54,882 nt of DNA, from positions 1-54,882 of the forward strand of contig CAZMHN010000003.1 of assembly GCA_964566145.1 (NCBI GenBank), in the 5' to 3' direction. Positions within the stretch are counted from its first letter, which is position 1; the number at the start of each line of letters is the position of its first letter. The stretch is from CAZMHN01 sp964566145 (GTDB lineage: Bacteria > Patescibacteriota > Patescibacteriia > Veblenbacterales > UBA10138). The translations under genes were made by a program, and so were the position numbers. Below are positions 41,401 through 50,020 of this stretch, one piece after another. Under the pieces are notes generated by a model. It was not told where the DNA came from, made no database searches, and worked only from the letters and a program-made list of their open reading frames with translations.

Positions 41401-42446
41401 TGCGACCAGTACAGCGTCACTGAGGCGTTAGTACCATAGGTGAGGCTGGTAGTGGCGTTAGTAAGGTACGGCGACGCAAGCGAACACGAATAATTAATAG
41501 TATTGGACTCATTTGAATACACACTGTCCGCGCTGGCCACAAAAGCCACGACCTGGTACTTCCAAGCACCACAACTAACGTTATAGTGCTGATAATTACC
41601 GGTCCCAATCCCGCTGAACGGGGACGTTGTAGCCACATAGGTATAAGAATTTCCATTGTAGCTACTGTACACGTAGTACCCGTTCTCCTCGTTCGAGTTG
41701 TCGTACCACTGTAAATCTATATCATCACCGCCAAAGGCCGTGGCATTCAAAGAGCTTGGCGTGGCCAAATGCCGCTCGTAATAAGCACAATCATTATTAG
41801 ACCAATTTCCAGCCGCGTCCCTGGCCCTCGTACACACGAACCATGAGTTCCCTGGTGATAAGTTGAAACTCCCAACGTCTATGGTGCCGCCATTTGTGAA
41901 AGTCGAGGCGGCGCTAGTCCCTGGATCACAATTACCAGATGCCACACAATGCCGAGTGTATTGCACGCCTACGTTGTCCGAATAGGTCACGACCACGTTG
42001 AGGGGCGGATTCCGATAGTATATGCCGGCCGAAGGGTTGCGGGACGAAAGGGACGGTGCCGTGGTGTCGGCCTGGGCGCACGCCTGGGTCGCTATGGTCC
42101 TGGTATTCGAACTGTCCCCGAAGTCAATGTCGAACACCTGGTACGTGTAGGATGTCCCGCAAGCCAGGCCCGTATTGTCGTACGAGCCTGCATCCGTACT
42201 GCCAACGGCCCCTGTCGGCAAATAACTGCCGTTCCTTTCGATTTCCGCCTCGCCGCCAGGCCCCCCGTCCCAATCAAGGTGGATGGAGGTCTGCGAAGTG
42301 GCGTAGCCGCTCACGGTGAAGTCTCCCGCGGCGCGCGCCGGACGGGAGTTGTAACTATAAAACGCGCCTATAAAGCCCGCTACCAAAACCGCGCCGCCTA
42401 TCCCCAGAAGCGCGAACTGACCTTTTAGATTCTTACTTCTTTCCAT
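38418..42446 (-). CDS. Giant surface protein with fibronectin III/Ig-like repeats
   Basis: A 1342-residue protein with one N-terminal membrane segment (about residues 10-30) and then only beta-sandwich repeats rich in Ser, Thr, Tyr and Gly. FN3-like units are recognised by WSGSSDSHSGVAVYDVYQNG and YSYYVRAFDNAGNYS. A second repeat type carries a Cys pair before GCDP or NCDP (YTRHCVASGNCDPGTS, TYWCVDNVQSGGCDPQ, CNDDWGDLTSGCDPMD), probably a disulfide. DTTAPT linkers separate units. No sorting domain or catalytic motif is seen at the C-terminus. The ATG at 42446 is preferred to a TTG 11 codons upstream. It is probably an extended adhesin anchored at its N-terminus. Confidence 0.75.
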   Translation of the reverse strand: MERSKNLKGQFALLGIGGAVLVAGFIGAFYSYNSRPARAAGDFTVSGYATSQTSIHLDWDGGPGGEAEIERNGSYLPTGAVGSTDAGSYDNTGLACGTSYTYQVFDIDFGDSSNTRTIATQACAQADTTAPSLSSRNPSAGIYYRNPPLNVVVTYSDNVGVQYTRHCVASGNCDPGTSAASTFTNGGTIDVGSFNLSPGNSWFVCTRARDAAGNWSNNDCAYYERHLATPSSLNATAFGGDDIDLQWYDNSNEENGYYVYSSYNGNSYTYVATTSPFSGIGTGNYQHYNVSCGAWKYQVVAFVASADSVYSNESNTINYSCSLASPYLTNATTSLTYGTNASVTLYWSQSVPPTPDGFHIYRDGCWQGSASGSSARDYTDNSAGNCGQPQCGTTYSYVVRAFTYAGQNSDSSPRSVTTPACPDPYPSTPSLVLPANSSWTNSTTLQAAVSDSGDQVRAQFDWYWGNTYGNYVSSSGNSSGSWSNGSYSSISLRARACDDVGQCSGWTSDRTVNFDLTSPSTPGTPSGSPNPSTNGSYTVSWSGSSDSHSGVAVYDVYQNGSYNTTTASTSVGYSGKSAGTYSYYVRAFDNAGNYSTSGSGSVTVTSDTTAPTTTDNWTDSWTSSGTVNITLTATDNSGGSGVSTTYWCVDNVQSGGCDPQIDGGTGSSVSVTCGSGQTCVQYLSYFSDDNAGNRESTKEERIRQDRQGPTVSSISVQSTNGYIGSQTATLNLSASDGGSGINYMQVYPRSGCTLPNGWTEPAPIAYSTSTSVLFEPGDGQKYASVKMTDNLGNQACSPNAGVILDMTAPTPNPPTFSGTPGSNNIAWGISGATDSGSGLSSSSAYGFSTNGSSFNWQSNSWVETGLTPCTSYTRYARVRDQVGNQTSSASRTVTTTGCDSTVPTVSDNWTDNWTNASSVTVNITASDASGVWYIAHCNDDWGDLTSGCDPMDATITYSSTASETVYCSAGSGCTQYARYQAVDNSSSHNASGIATKRVRQDLQPPSVPTINVATSTVSPTSGSTFQVGWNASTDSHSGIQGYSICYYRNSTLCGSCAWNTASQLTSVMPGACFSGDATYSFTVGSVDNVGNYSSTNMVRNVIRDTAPPTVPGVCSITPNPSTGDFSINWGGSTDPAPSSVLYGYYMQYSNNGGSSWSDTVPGVSQPIQNPPVAVTGMSIGSHMYRTRAVDYIGNFSNWSSGCTATVQSTDTAAPTISVSVVPNTPSGRTWSTNCTSTSSTNCTTSSNQPTIRITYSDPAGMNVGTLSNIPDMYFRGSLVLCSSPRFSSCSATNTQTDIVFTNGDNNGTLTIPLSFIRDTLGNARTDTLTVTINNQAPTITIQ

Positions 42447-42492
42447 TCGTGAAGTAAGCTGTGGACTAAGCCGCCTCAAAACGTATGTCCTA

Positions 42493-42521
42493 ACTATAGC
42501 ACATTTTTACTCCTAAAACAA
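42493..42521 (-). promoter_or_regulatory. Promoter of the giant surface protein (TTGTTT-N17-TATAGT)
   Basis: TATAGT (42493-42498) and TTGTTT (42516-42521) are 17 bases apart on the minus strand. It is divergent from the promoter at 42558-42587. Confidence 0.55.
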
Positions 42522-42557
42522 CCTCCAAAACCGGCTACCGGAGACATGCCTGTTTAT

Positions 42558-42587
42558 TTGGGTAATGGCACTGCCGCGTGGTATACT
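42558..42587 (+). promoter_or_regulatory. Promoter of the DUF5666-like gene (TTGGGT-N18-TATACT)
   Basis: TATACT (42582-42587) follows TTGGGT by 18 bases. The leader to the ATG at 42670 is about 75 bases. Confidence 0.45.
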
Positions 42588-42669
42588 ATTTCCCGTAATT
42601 CCGCGAGTGCCGCCGGCCCAAGGCCCCTTACGGCATTCACCCCCTAACTCACGTAATCGAAGCACATCT

Positions 42670-43236
42670 ATGCCAGACATGCCGAACATGGCCCCTGCAC
42701 AACCCGCAGCCCCGAAAAAGGGCGGTGCCGGAAAGACGGTGGCCATAGTGGTCGTCCTGCTCGTCATCATCGGGCTGGTCGCCTACTTCCTTATGAGCTC
42801 AGGCGGCGGTAAGCCCGGCCCCATGGGCGGCAACCAGCCGCAGGCCGGCGATCAGCCGGGCCAGCCGGCAGGCGACGGCACGGGCCCGGACGGACAGCCT
42901 GCCAGGCCGCCCGCACCGGACGAGATATTCTCTTATGTGGGAACAGTGAAATCGGTCGGCAACGGCCAGATAACGGTAACCGTGAAACCTGAAACCAACT
43001 ACGTTGACCAGGAAACCACCCTGACCGTACGAGCCGACGCTTCGACCCAGGTCATACGCCGCACCATTCCGAAGGTACTGCCCGAAGACGGCAACCTGGA
43101 AGGCCTGTTCAAGCAGGAGAACATCTCCCTGTCGGACGTAAAGGCGGGCGACGAAGTGACGGTGGTATCCTCCGCCAACATCAAGGGTAAAACCGACTTC
43201 ACCGCCTCCCGCATCGAAGTGCTGAACGTGAAGTAA
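42670..43236 (+). CDS. Membrane-anchored protein with DUF5666-like domain
   Basis: A 188-residue protein with an N-terminal Pro/Ala-rich cytosolic stretch, a membrane helix (about residues 21-43), a Gly/Pro/Gln-rich linker, and a C-terminal beta domain with FSYVGTVKSVGNGQITVTVK and LSDVKAGDEVTVVSSANIKG. That pattern is close to DUF5666 domains, short OB-like barrels of unknown function on the cell surface. The ATG at 42670 gives a sensible topology; 35 further upstream residues in the open frame lie partly in the promoter region. Confidence 0.65.
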   Translation: MPDMPNMAPAQPAAPKKGGAGKTVAIVVVLLVIIGLVAYFLMSSGGGKPGPMGGNQPQAGDQPGQPAGDGTGPDGQPARPPAPDEIFSYVGTVKSVGNGQITVTVKPETNYVDQETTLTVRADASTQVIRRTIPKVLPEDGNLEGLFKQENISLSDVKAGDEVTVVSSANIKGKTDFTASRIEVLNVK

Positions 43237-43260
43237 TCCCGACTCCCTTCCGTCTGTCAG

Positions 43261-43290
43261 CCACCCCGCCCCGTATGGGCGGGGTGGTTT
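43261..43290 (+). terminator. Terminator of the DUF5666-like gene
   Basis: CCACCCCGCCC and GGGCGGGGTGG form an 11-bp stem with a CGTAT loop and a following T run. Confidence 0.85.
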
Positions 43291-43320
43291 GCTTTACTCC
43301 TAAAAACCCGGCAAAACTGC

Positions 43321-43326
43321 TATACT
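43321..43326 (+). promoter_or_regulatory. -10 box (TATACT) of lemA
   Basis: TATACT lies 32 bases before the lemA ATG. It would drive the lemA-DUF2207 pair. Confidence 0.45.
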
Positions 43327-43358
43327 GTCAACTGCTTTACCAATAACCTTTTTAGCTT

Positions 43359-43916
43359 ATGGGAAATCTGTGGTGGATAGTTCTGGCCTTCGCGGCCGTC
43401 ATTGTTTTCTGGGTCATTGCCACGTACAACCGCCTGGTCAGCTTGAAGAATCGCACAGCCGAGGGCTGGAGCGACATCGACGTGCAGTTGAAGCGCCGGT
43501 ATGACCTCATTCCGAACCTGGTGGAAACCGTGAAAGGCTACGCCAAGCACGAGGACTCCGTTTTCAGCAAGGTGACGGAAGCGCGTTCGCGGGCCATGGG
43601 AGCGCAAAGCGTGCCAGACAAGGGTAAAGCGGAGAACATGCTGACAGGCGCCCTGAAGTCTCTGTTCGCCGTAGCCGAGGCCTACCCCGACCTAAAAGCA
43701 TCCGCCAACTTCGCCAAGCTCCAGGACGAGCTTTCGGACACTGAGAACAAGATTCAGGCGGCCAGGCGCTTCTACAACGGCATGGTCAGGGATCTTAACA
43801 CCATGCTGGAAACTTTCCCTTCCAACATTGTCGGCAACCTGTTCCGCTTCGCCAAGCGCGAATTCTTCGAGATAGAGAACGCGGGCGAGCGCGAGAACGT
43901 AAAGGTGCAGTTCTAG
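43359..43916 (+). CDS. lemA: LemA family protein
   Basis: A 185-residue protein with a single N-terminal membrane helix and a helical bundle. Diagnostic segments are YNRLVSLKNRTAEGWSDIDV, QLKRRYDLIPNLVETVKGYA and NKIQAARRFYNGMVRDLNTM, ending near FPSNIVGNLFRF. Family function is not established; a surface or membrane scaffold role is suggested. It heads a block with DUF2207 and htpX, an association seen repeatedly in Parcubacteria and other bacteria. Confidence 0.92.
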   Translation: MGNLWWIVLAFAAVIVFWVIATYNRLVSLKNRTAEGWSDIDVQLKRRYDLIPNLVETVKGYAKHEDSVFSKVTEARSRAMGAQSVPDKGKAENMLTGALKSLFAVAEAYPDLKASANFAKLQDELSDTENKIQAARRFYNGMVRDLNTMLETFPSNIVGNLFRFAKREFFEIENAGERENVKVQF

Positions 43917-43938
43917 CCCGTCCGGGAATCCCTTGCTT

Positions 43939-45723
43939 ATGAGGCGCGACTGGCTCCGGCGGCTCGCGCCTGCGTTCCTGGCGCTAGGCTTGCTTTTGGC
44001 ATGGGACGCTTCCGCGCAGGACTCCGCCGATAAATCCTACCGCTACCAGCGCATTGACACGCATTTCACCCTGCGCACAGATTCGACCGTGTCGGTCGAA
44101 GAGCGCGTGACTTTCGCATTCACCGGCAGCTTCCATTCTGCCTGGCGTACGATATCGCTGGACCGCCTGGGCGCCATAACCGACATAGCGGTATTGGACG
44201 GCGCCACGTTCCAGCCCTTGCACCTGAGTTCCAAGCGGCTGGACAAAACCGACCCCAAAAATTGGGGCCGCTACGCCGTCTGGCGAAGCGAAGGCGTTCA
44301 AAATATAGAGTGGTACTACGAGGCCGAGGATGCGAGCCGCACTTGGATACTCACCTATGTCATCCATGGCGCCATTGCTTTCGGACAATCGCAGGACAGA
44401 TTCTATTACGACGTATTCACAGACTATAAAGTCCCGGTGGATGAAGCCGTAGCCACTGTCACTCTTCCGCAGGCCTTGCCTGCGCAAGAAATAATCGCGG
44501 CGGCTTACACCACGGCTACGCCGCAAATCCCGGCAGCGTATGACGATAAAACCGGGATGGTCGCTTTCGAGGATTCGGGATTTGCACCGTACGATGCATT
44601 CACAATAGACGTGGGTTTCCCTTCCGGACTTATCTCGCGCGGCGCGTATTGGCGCGACTGGCTTAGCCTCACCTGGGGCTACCTAACGGCCCTACTGGCG
44701 CTTTTTGCGGCCATCGTCGCCATGGCCGTACGGTGGTACGTGACCGAAAAAAGACCCAAAGGCAAAGGCACTGTCATTCCCCAGTACGAGCCGCCGCAGG
44801 CACTGAAGCCGGCCGTAGCCGAGGTGGTCTGCACCGAAAGGCTCACGAACCACGGCCTGGCGGCCACGGTGGTGGACCTGGCCATACGGGGCTATCTGAC
44901 CATAAAAGAAGACTATGGCAACAGCTGGCTCTCGCGCCTAGGCGGGAAGCACTACCGCCTGGTACGCAAGCGCGACTTCCGTTCTGACCAATCGCTTGAG
45001 GATTATGAACGGGAGTATTTGGGCATACTGTTCGAGTCGGGTGACGCGTTCTCGACGCGCGAAGTGCAAAAAAGGAGCAATCTTGAAAAACAGCGTCTGC
45101 ACCGCTACATAGAAGAAATGAAGCGCCACATACTGAGCGAAACAGAACTGGACAGCCGGGCGTACGAAACAGGCCCGAGCCGGGAACATCGCGCCTACGG
45201 CATCGGCATAGCCGTCATAATGATATACATGTTCGGAGTAATAATGGCGGCGCCAGACCCAGGGACAGCGCTCCGGCAACCTTTCATGGCCATTGCTTCC
45301 ACCGTTTTGGCCGCGTTCATCACCTGGGGATTCTTCCGCTACGAAGCCAGGCTGTCGCACGCGGGACGCATACTGAAAGAGGACTGGCTCGGATTCAAGA
45401 TGTATCTGGAAACAGCCGAACGTTACCGCCTGCAGAACCTGACCCCGGAAACTTTCGAGCGCTTCCTCCCCTACGCCATGGTATTCCGCATTGAAAAGTC
45501 CTGGGCCAAAGCGTTTGAAAGCGTGCACCTGCCGCAACCGGCTTGGTACGCCGGAACGGCCGGAATATCCGGCACCTCTGCCGGCGGCGGTTTCTCGGCC
45601 TCTGCGTTCAGCGCCAGTTTCGCTTCCTCGTTCACAAGCGCGTTCGCTTCCAGCGGAGGCGGAGGAGCGGGCGGAGGCGGAGCCGGGGGCGGCGGAGGAG
45701 GCGGAGGCGGAGGGGCCGGTTAG
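43939..45723 (+). CDS. DUF2207 domain membrane protein
   Basis: A 594-residue protein. A signal peptide (LAPAFLALGLLLAWDASAQD) is followed by an extracellular beta domain with the DUF2207 pattern YRYQRIDTHFTLRTDSTVSV and WYYEAEDASRTWILTYVIHG. A membrane helix near residue 250, a cytosolic winged-helix-like region (VVDLAIRGYLTIKEDYG), two further helices, and a Gly-rich low-complexity tail complete it. Such glycine tails are usual for DUF2207/TPM proteins. It follows lemA by 22 bases. Confidence 0.85.
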   Translation: MRRDWLRRLAPAFLALGLLLAWDASAQDSADKSYRYQRIDTHFTLRTDSTVSVEERVTFAFTGSFHSAWRTISLDRLGAITDIAVLDGATFQPLHLSSKRLDKTDPKNWGRYAVWRSEGVQNIEWYYEAEDASRTWILTYVIHGAIAFGQSQDRFYYDVFTDYKVPVDEAVATVTLPQALPAQEIIAAAYTTATPQIPAAYDDKTGMVAFEDSGFAPYDAFTIDVGFPSGLISRGAYWRDWLSLTWGYLTALLALFAAIVAMAVRWYVTEKRPKGKGTVIPQYEPPQALKPAVAEVVCTERLTNHGLAATVVDLAIRGYLTIKEDYGNSWLSRLGGKHYRLVRKRDFRSDQSLEDYEREYLGILFESGDAFSTREVQKRSNLEKQRLHRYIEEMKRHILSETELDSRAYETGPSREHRAYGIGIAVIMIYMFGVIMAAPDPGTALRQPFMAIASTVLAAFITWGFFRYEARLSHAGRILKEDWLGFKMYLETAERYRLQNLTPETFERFLPYAMVFRIEKSWAKAFESVHLPQPAWYAGTAGISGTSAGGGFSASAFSASFASSFTSAFASSGGGGAGGGGAGGGGGGGGGGAG

Positions 45724-45774
45724 GGGCATTGAAACGAACCCCGTGACGGATTACACTAACGGTCACATTTGCTT

Positions 45775-46668
45775 ATGTACGACGCCATAGCGAACAACAA
45801 GCGAAAATCCTGGTTCCTAGTGGCAGTGTTCATAGCCGTCATCTGCCTGCTGGGTTACGCCTGGGGCGCATACTCGGGCGACTCTTTCGGGGCTTTGTCG
45901 CTGGCTGGAATCATCGCCATTGCCATGGGACTCACGGGCTACTACGGCGGCGACAAGATAGCCCTCTCGCTCTCGGGCGCGTATGAAATAACTCGGGAGC
46001 GGAATTCCTACGTCTGGAACATGGTGGAGAACCTCTGCATCGCCGCAGGCCTGCCGATGCCGCGCGTGTACCTAATGCCGGAACAGGCCATCAACGCCTT
46101 TGCCACGGGCCGCGACCCGGAGCACGCCTCAGTAGCCGTAACCGAAGGCGCGGTCGCCAAACTTGAGAACGAGGAGCTGGAAGGCGTCATTGCTCACGAG
46201 TTGTCGCATGTACAGAATTACGACATCCGCTTTGCCACGCTCATTGTGGTGCTCGTGGGCGTACTTGCCGTCCTGTCCGACATTTTTCTGCGCTCATCGC
46301 ATTTCATCGGGGGGCGCAGGTCAGGCTCGCGGGGCGGCAACGCCGGCGGCGTACTTGTGCTTATCGGATTCGTACTGGCCCTGCTATCGCCTATAATAGG
46401 CAAGCTCATCCAGCTCGCCGTTTCCCGGCGCCGCGAACTCCTGGCCGACTCATCAGGTGCGCTTATGACGCGCTACCCCGAAGGCTTGGCGCGGGCGCTG
46501 GAAAAAACAGAGGCGGACAAAGTCCCCATGGCGCGCGTATCGGAAGCCACCGCCCATCTTTATTTCTCCTCCCCGTTCAGCGGCGCGAAATCATTCCTTG
46601 GCAGGCTGTTCCTTACGCACCCGCCCATAGCCGAACGCGTAGCCGCGCTCCGCAGCATGGCGGACTGA
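45775..46668 (+). CDS. htpX: Zinc metalloprotease HtpX
   Basis: A 297-residue M48 membrane protease involved in quality control of membrane proteins. Two N-terminal helices precede MPEQAINAFATGRDPEHASV, the active site HELSH (141-145) and, later, SRRRELLADSSGALM with the third zinc ligand Glu. RLFLTHPPIAERVAALR is the standard C-terminal motif. The ATG at 45775 is preferred to a TTG two codons upstream. A TACACT element lies 17 bases before it. Confidence 0.93.
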   Translation: MYDAIANNKRKSWFLVAVFIAVICLLGYAWGAYSGDSFGALSLAGIIAIAMGLTGYYGGDKIALSLSGAYEITRERNSYVWNMVENLCIAAGLPMPRVYLMPEQAINAFATGRDPEHASVAVTEGAVAKLENEELEGVIAHELSHVQNYDIRFATLIVVLVGVLAVLSDIFLRSSHFIGGRRSGSRGGNAGGVLVLIGFVLALLSPIIGKLIQLAVSRRRELLADSSGALMTRYPEGLARALEKTEADKVPMARVSEATAHLYFSSPFSGAKSFLGRLFLTHPPIAERVAALRSMAD

Positions 46669-46727
46669 TACCAAGCCTCAGGGGCTTGATTCGACCGTGC
46701 TATCATGGTAGTACGGGGTGTACATCT

Positions 46728-49253
46728 ATGCTGGACATCTTCTCCAAATTCACCACGCATTTTCAGCACACCTTAGCCAAAGCCCGCGCCAAGGCCGAGG
46801 CGCAGGGGCGGTCGCTGCTTGACCCGTCCGATCTTATCCTGGCGCTGGCTACAGAACGCGGCAGTCTGTCAGCCGAGATACTGGACAACCACGGGCTTTC
46901 GCCTTTGGCGGCGCACGAAAAACTGGGACGACGGGCCACCGAGGGAGCCATGCGTCCGATGAGCGATCCCCTGGGAGAGGATGAGCTGGTGGACCTGCTG
47001 AGCGACAATCTGTCGCCGGCCGTAAGACGCGTCGTTGAACACGCTGTCATGACGGCGTGGAAGCACCAACATCATTACATTGGCACCGAGCACCTCCTGT
47101 ACGCCCTCACGGTGAACAACGAGCCCGAGGTCAGCGAAACCTGGCAACGCCTGGGGGTGGATGTGGGCAACCTCAGGTCGAACGTCAGTTCAGTCCTGAG
47201 GAGCACATCCAAATTCCCCGACCTCACCGAGGCTTTCGTGGCCACCGAAACCAAAGAAGATGAAGCTGGCAAGAACGGCGAAACGCCGGCCTTGGATTTT
47301 TTCTGCACCGACCTAACCTCGGCCCCGGTCCAGAGCAAGATAGATCCGGTGGTAGGGCGCGAGCGCGAGATACAGCGTCTGGTGAACATCTTAGGACGCA
47401 GGACCAAGAACAATCCCCTGCTCCTCGGGGACCCCGGAGTGGGCAAGACGGCAATAGTGGAAGGGCTGGCCAAGCGCATCCACGAAGGCAAGGTGCCGGA
47501 ATTCCTCCAGGACAAGCGCATATTCGCGCTCGATCTTGGCTTGGTCATCGCCGGCACCATGTACCGCGGCGAATTCGAGGGCAGGCTGAAGCAGATACTG
47601 GACGAACTGAAAAGCCACCCGGAGATAATCCTGTTCATAGACGAAGTGCACACCATTGTGGGCACGGGCGGCGCGCCCGGCACGCTGGACCTGGCCAATC
47701 TCTTAAAGCCGGCGCTGGCCAAAGGCCTGGTCAGATGCATTGGCGCGACCACGCAGGAGGAATACAGGAAATCCATCGAATCAGACGCGGCGCTGGAGCG
47801 CAGGTTCCAGGTGGTCCAGGTAGCGGAGCCGTCCCCGGAGGAAACCCTGAACGTACTGAAGGGCATACGCTCTTCATACGAGGAATTCCACGGGGTCAAA
47901 ATAACGGATGAAGCCATCGAAGCGGCCGTAGCCATGTCGGAACGGTACCTTCCGGAAAAATTCCTGCCTGACAAGGCCATTGATCTCATAGACGAGGCGG
48001 CCTCCAGCTTTAAGACCGCGCATCTCCCCGACGACCAGGCCAAAAAGATGCGGGAATTCCAAGCCAATCTAAAGGACCTCAGGGAAGCCAAAGAGGCCGC
48101 CATCCGCAAGGAAGACTTCGTGCTGGCCACTAGCTTGAAGCAACAGGAAGCCACGCTGTCTACCGAGCTCACGAAGCTACAGCGCGGGCGGGAATCAAAA
48201 GGCGTGCTCGGAACCATTTCACGGCAGGAGATAGCTCAGGTCGTAGCCCACATGACCGGCGTGGCCGCTACCGAGCTTTTGTCCGACGAGCGGCACAAGC
48301 TCCGAGAGCTCGAGAGTACGCTGTCAGCCCGCGTGGTCGGACAGGACCAGGCCGTGGCGGCGGTGGCCAAGTCGATACGCCGCGGACGCATGGGCCTAGC
48401 AAGCCCCCAGAGGCCTCTGGGTTCGTTCCTGTTCCTCGGGCCATCCGGCGTAGGCAAGACCGAGCTGGCCAAGGCCGTGGCGGAAACGGTGTTCGAAGAT
48501 CCCTCGGCCCTGGTCAGGCTCGACATGTCCGAATTCGGAGAAGCCTTCAACATATCAAAGCTCATCGGCGCTCCGGCCGGGTACGTCGGCTACAAGGATT
48601 CCAACAAGCTCACTGACATCATACGGAAACGCCCCGCGTCGGTCGTGCTGTTCGACGAAATCGAGAAGGCCCACCCTGACGTGTTCAACCTCCTGCTCCA
48701 AGTTCTGGATGAAGGACACCTCACGGACGCCGCCGGGAAGCAGGTGAACTTCAAGAACTCACTCATCATCCTGACGTCGAATCTCGGGCTGGAGGAGCTG
48801 ACCCGCGAAGCCTCGCTGGGGTTCGCGTCGGACGGCGAACGCACCGCGAGGCGCCAGGAATTCGAAGAGGTAAAGGAACAGCTGATGGCGGAAGTGAAGC
48901 GGTTCTTCCGGCCGGAGTTCCTGAACCGCCTGGACGCCGCCATTGTGTTCAACCCGCTGACCGAACGCAACCTGACTGAAATCGTGAAACTTCAGGTCGC
49001 AGAGCTCAACCAAAGGCTGGCCAAACAAAAACTGGCGCTCACGGTGAAGCTGGCCCGCGACACGGCCAAATGGGTGGCCCGCACGACCTTTTCGCCGGAA
49101 GAAGGGGCTCGCGGCATACGGCGATACCTGCAGGAGCACGTGGAAGACCCTCTGACGCAGAAACTGTTCGACGGCGCGATCAAGCTTCCGGCCGCCGTGA
49201 CTGTGAGCGAGAAAAGCGGCCGGATACAGATCTCGGCCGAAAGGCGCCCTTAG
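46728..49253 (+). CDS. clpC: ClpC-type AAA+ unfoldase
   Basis: An 841-residue Clp/Hsp100 ATPase. The N-terminal double Clp-N repeat spans about 1-150. The first AAA+ module has GDPGVGKT (234-241) and IILFIDEVHT. A short coiled middle region is followed by the second module with GPSGVGKTELAKAVAETVFE and a C-terminal D2-small domain. Length and the short middle domain fit ClpC rather than ClpB. No ClpP partner is in the window. A TATCAT box at 46701 may be its -10. comF begins six bases after the stop. Confidence 0.9.
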   Translation: MLDIFSKFTTHFQHTLAKARAKAEAQGRSLLDPSDLILALATERGSLSAEILDNHGLSPLAAHEKLGRRATEGAMRPMSDPLGEDELVDLLSDNLSPAVRRVVEHAVMTAWKHQHHYIGTEHLLYALTVNNEPEVSETWQRLGVDVGNLRSNVSSVLRSTSKFPDLTEAFVATETKEDEAGKNGETPALDFFCTDLTSAPVQSKIDPVVGREREIQRLVNILGRRTKNNPLLLGDPGVGKTAIVEGLAKRIHEGKVPEFLQDKRIFALDLGLVIAGTMYRGEFEGRLKQILDELKSHPEIILFIDEVHTIVGTGGAPGTLDLANLLKPALAKGLVRCIGATTQEEYRKSIESDAALERRFQVVQVAEPSPEETLNVLKGIRSSYEEFHGVKITDEAIEAAVAMSERYLPEKFLPDKAIDLIDEAASSFKTAHLPDDQAKKMREFQANLKDLREAKEAAIRKEDFVLATSLKQQEATLSTELTKLQRGRESKGVLGTISRQEIAQVVAHMTGVAATELLSDERHKLRELESTLSARVVGQDQAVAAVAKSIRRGRMGLASPQRPLGSFLFLGPSGVGKTELAKAVAETVFEDPSALVRLDMSEFGEAFNISKLIGAPAGYVGYKDSNKLTDIIRKRPASVVLFDEIEKAHPDVFNLLLQVLDEGHLTDAAGKQVNFKNSLIILTSNLGLEELTREASLGFASDGERTARRQEFEEVKEQLMAEVKRFFRPEFLNRLDAAIVFNPLTERNLTEIVKLQVAELNQRLAKQKLALTVKLARDTAKWVARTTFSPEEGARGIRRYLQEHVEDPLTQKLFDGAIKLPAAVTVSEKSGRIQISAERRP

Positions 49254-49259
49254 GCGGCC

Positions 49260-49994
49260 ATGCGGTACGAACGCCTGGGGTTGCTCTCCGCCTGGCGCTT
49301 CGTTACTGATGCCCTGTACCCGAAACGGTGCGTGGCCTGCGGACGCTACGGCGCCTGGGCCTGCGGAGCGTGCCTGGCTTCCCTCGCGGCCCCGCGACAA
49401 CTTGCCTGCCCAGACTGCGGCGCGGCGAGCCCGTTGGGAGAATTCTGCGATGCCTGCGCCCCGGCGCATGAACTTGCCGGCGTATGGCCCGCCCAGCACT
49501 ACGGCGCACCGCTGGTCAGAGAGCTCATCCACAAGCTCAAGTTCGACGGCATCACCGAAGCGGCACCTTTGCTGGCCTCCATAGCCTGCGAAACTATGAA
49601 GGCCTTCGGCGTCCCTCCGGCCTGGCACGAAATTCCCAGGAGCGAATGGCGCCTGACGCCCGTGCCCCTGCCGCCCGTGCGCGAACGCATGAGAGGTTTC
49701 AACCAGACCGAACTCCTGGCGCAAGCCGTGGCCCGAGAGCTCTCGTTTCCCGTGGTGACGGCTCTTCGGCGGCGCGGGCTCCAGCGTCCGCAAAGCGACA
49801 TTACGGACGAAACGGAACGGCGGACGAACGTACGAGGCGTGTTCGAGGTTGCGCCCGAGGCCGATACCGCCGGGAAGGTATTCGTGCTGGTGGACGACGT
49901 GTACACCTCCGGCGCCACCATGGATGAGTGCGCCCGCGTACTTAAAACGGCCGGGGCGCATGAGGTGTGGGGCCTGACCATGGCCAAGGGATAG
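49260..49994 (+). CDS. ComF family phosphoribosyltransferase-like protein
   Basis: A 244-residue protein. The N-terminal zinc ribbons are made of CVACGRYGAWACGAC and CPDCGAASPLGEFCDAC. The C-terminal PRT fold carries VPLPPVRERMRGFNQTELLA and the PRPP loop VFVLVDDVYTSGATMDECAR. ComF is linked to DNA uptake in transformable bacteria, and CPR cells often keep competence genes. It is the last gene of the run on the plus strand before the hydrogenase locus. Confidence 0.88.
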   Translation: MRYERLGLLSAWRFVTDALYPKRCVACGRYGAWACGACLASLAAPRQLACPDCGAASPLGEFCDACAPAHELAGVWPAQHYGAPLVRELIHKLKFDGITEAAPLLASIACETMKAFGVPPAWHEIPRSEWRLTPVPLPPVRERMRGFNQTELLAQAVARELSFPVVTALRRRGLQRPQSDITDETERRTNVRGVFEVAPEADTAGKVFVLVDDVYTSGATMDECARVLKTAGAHEVWGLTMAKG

Positions 49995-50006
49995 CAACAA
50001 ACGTGG

Positions 50007-50012
50007 TATACT
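50007..50012 (+). promoter_or_regulatory. -10 box (TATACT) of the hydrogenase operon
   Basis: TATACT followed by eight bases and the ATG at 50021, the same short spacing as in the antiporter and adk promoters. Confidence 0.55.
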
Positions 50013-50020
50013 AGCCGCGT

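Noticed and set aside
42447..42479. TTG start for the giant surface protein.
   Set aside because: An ATG 11 codons downstream still precedes the membrane anchor; TTG is possible but less likely.
45650..45720. Glycine-rich tail of the DUF2207 protein as a novel repeat.
   Set aside because: Such tails are common in DUF2207 and TPM-domain proteins.
48759..50000. A 413-codon minus-strand frame opposite clpC and comF.
   Set aside because: It is antisense to two well-supported genes and its composition reflects their codon use.
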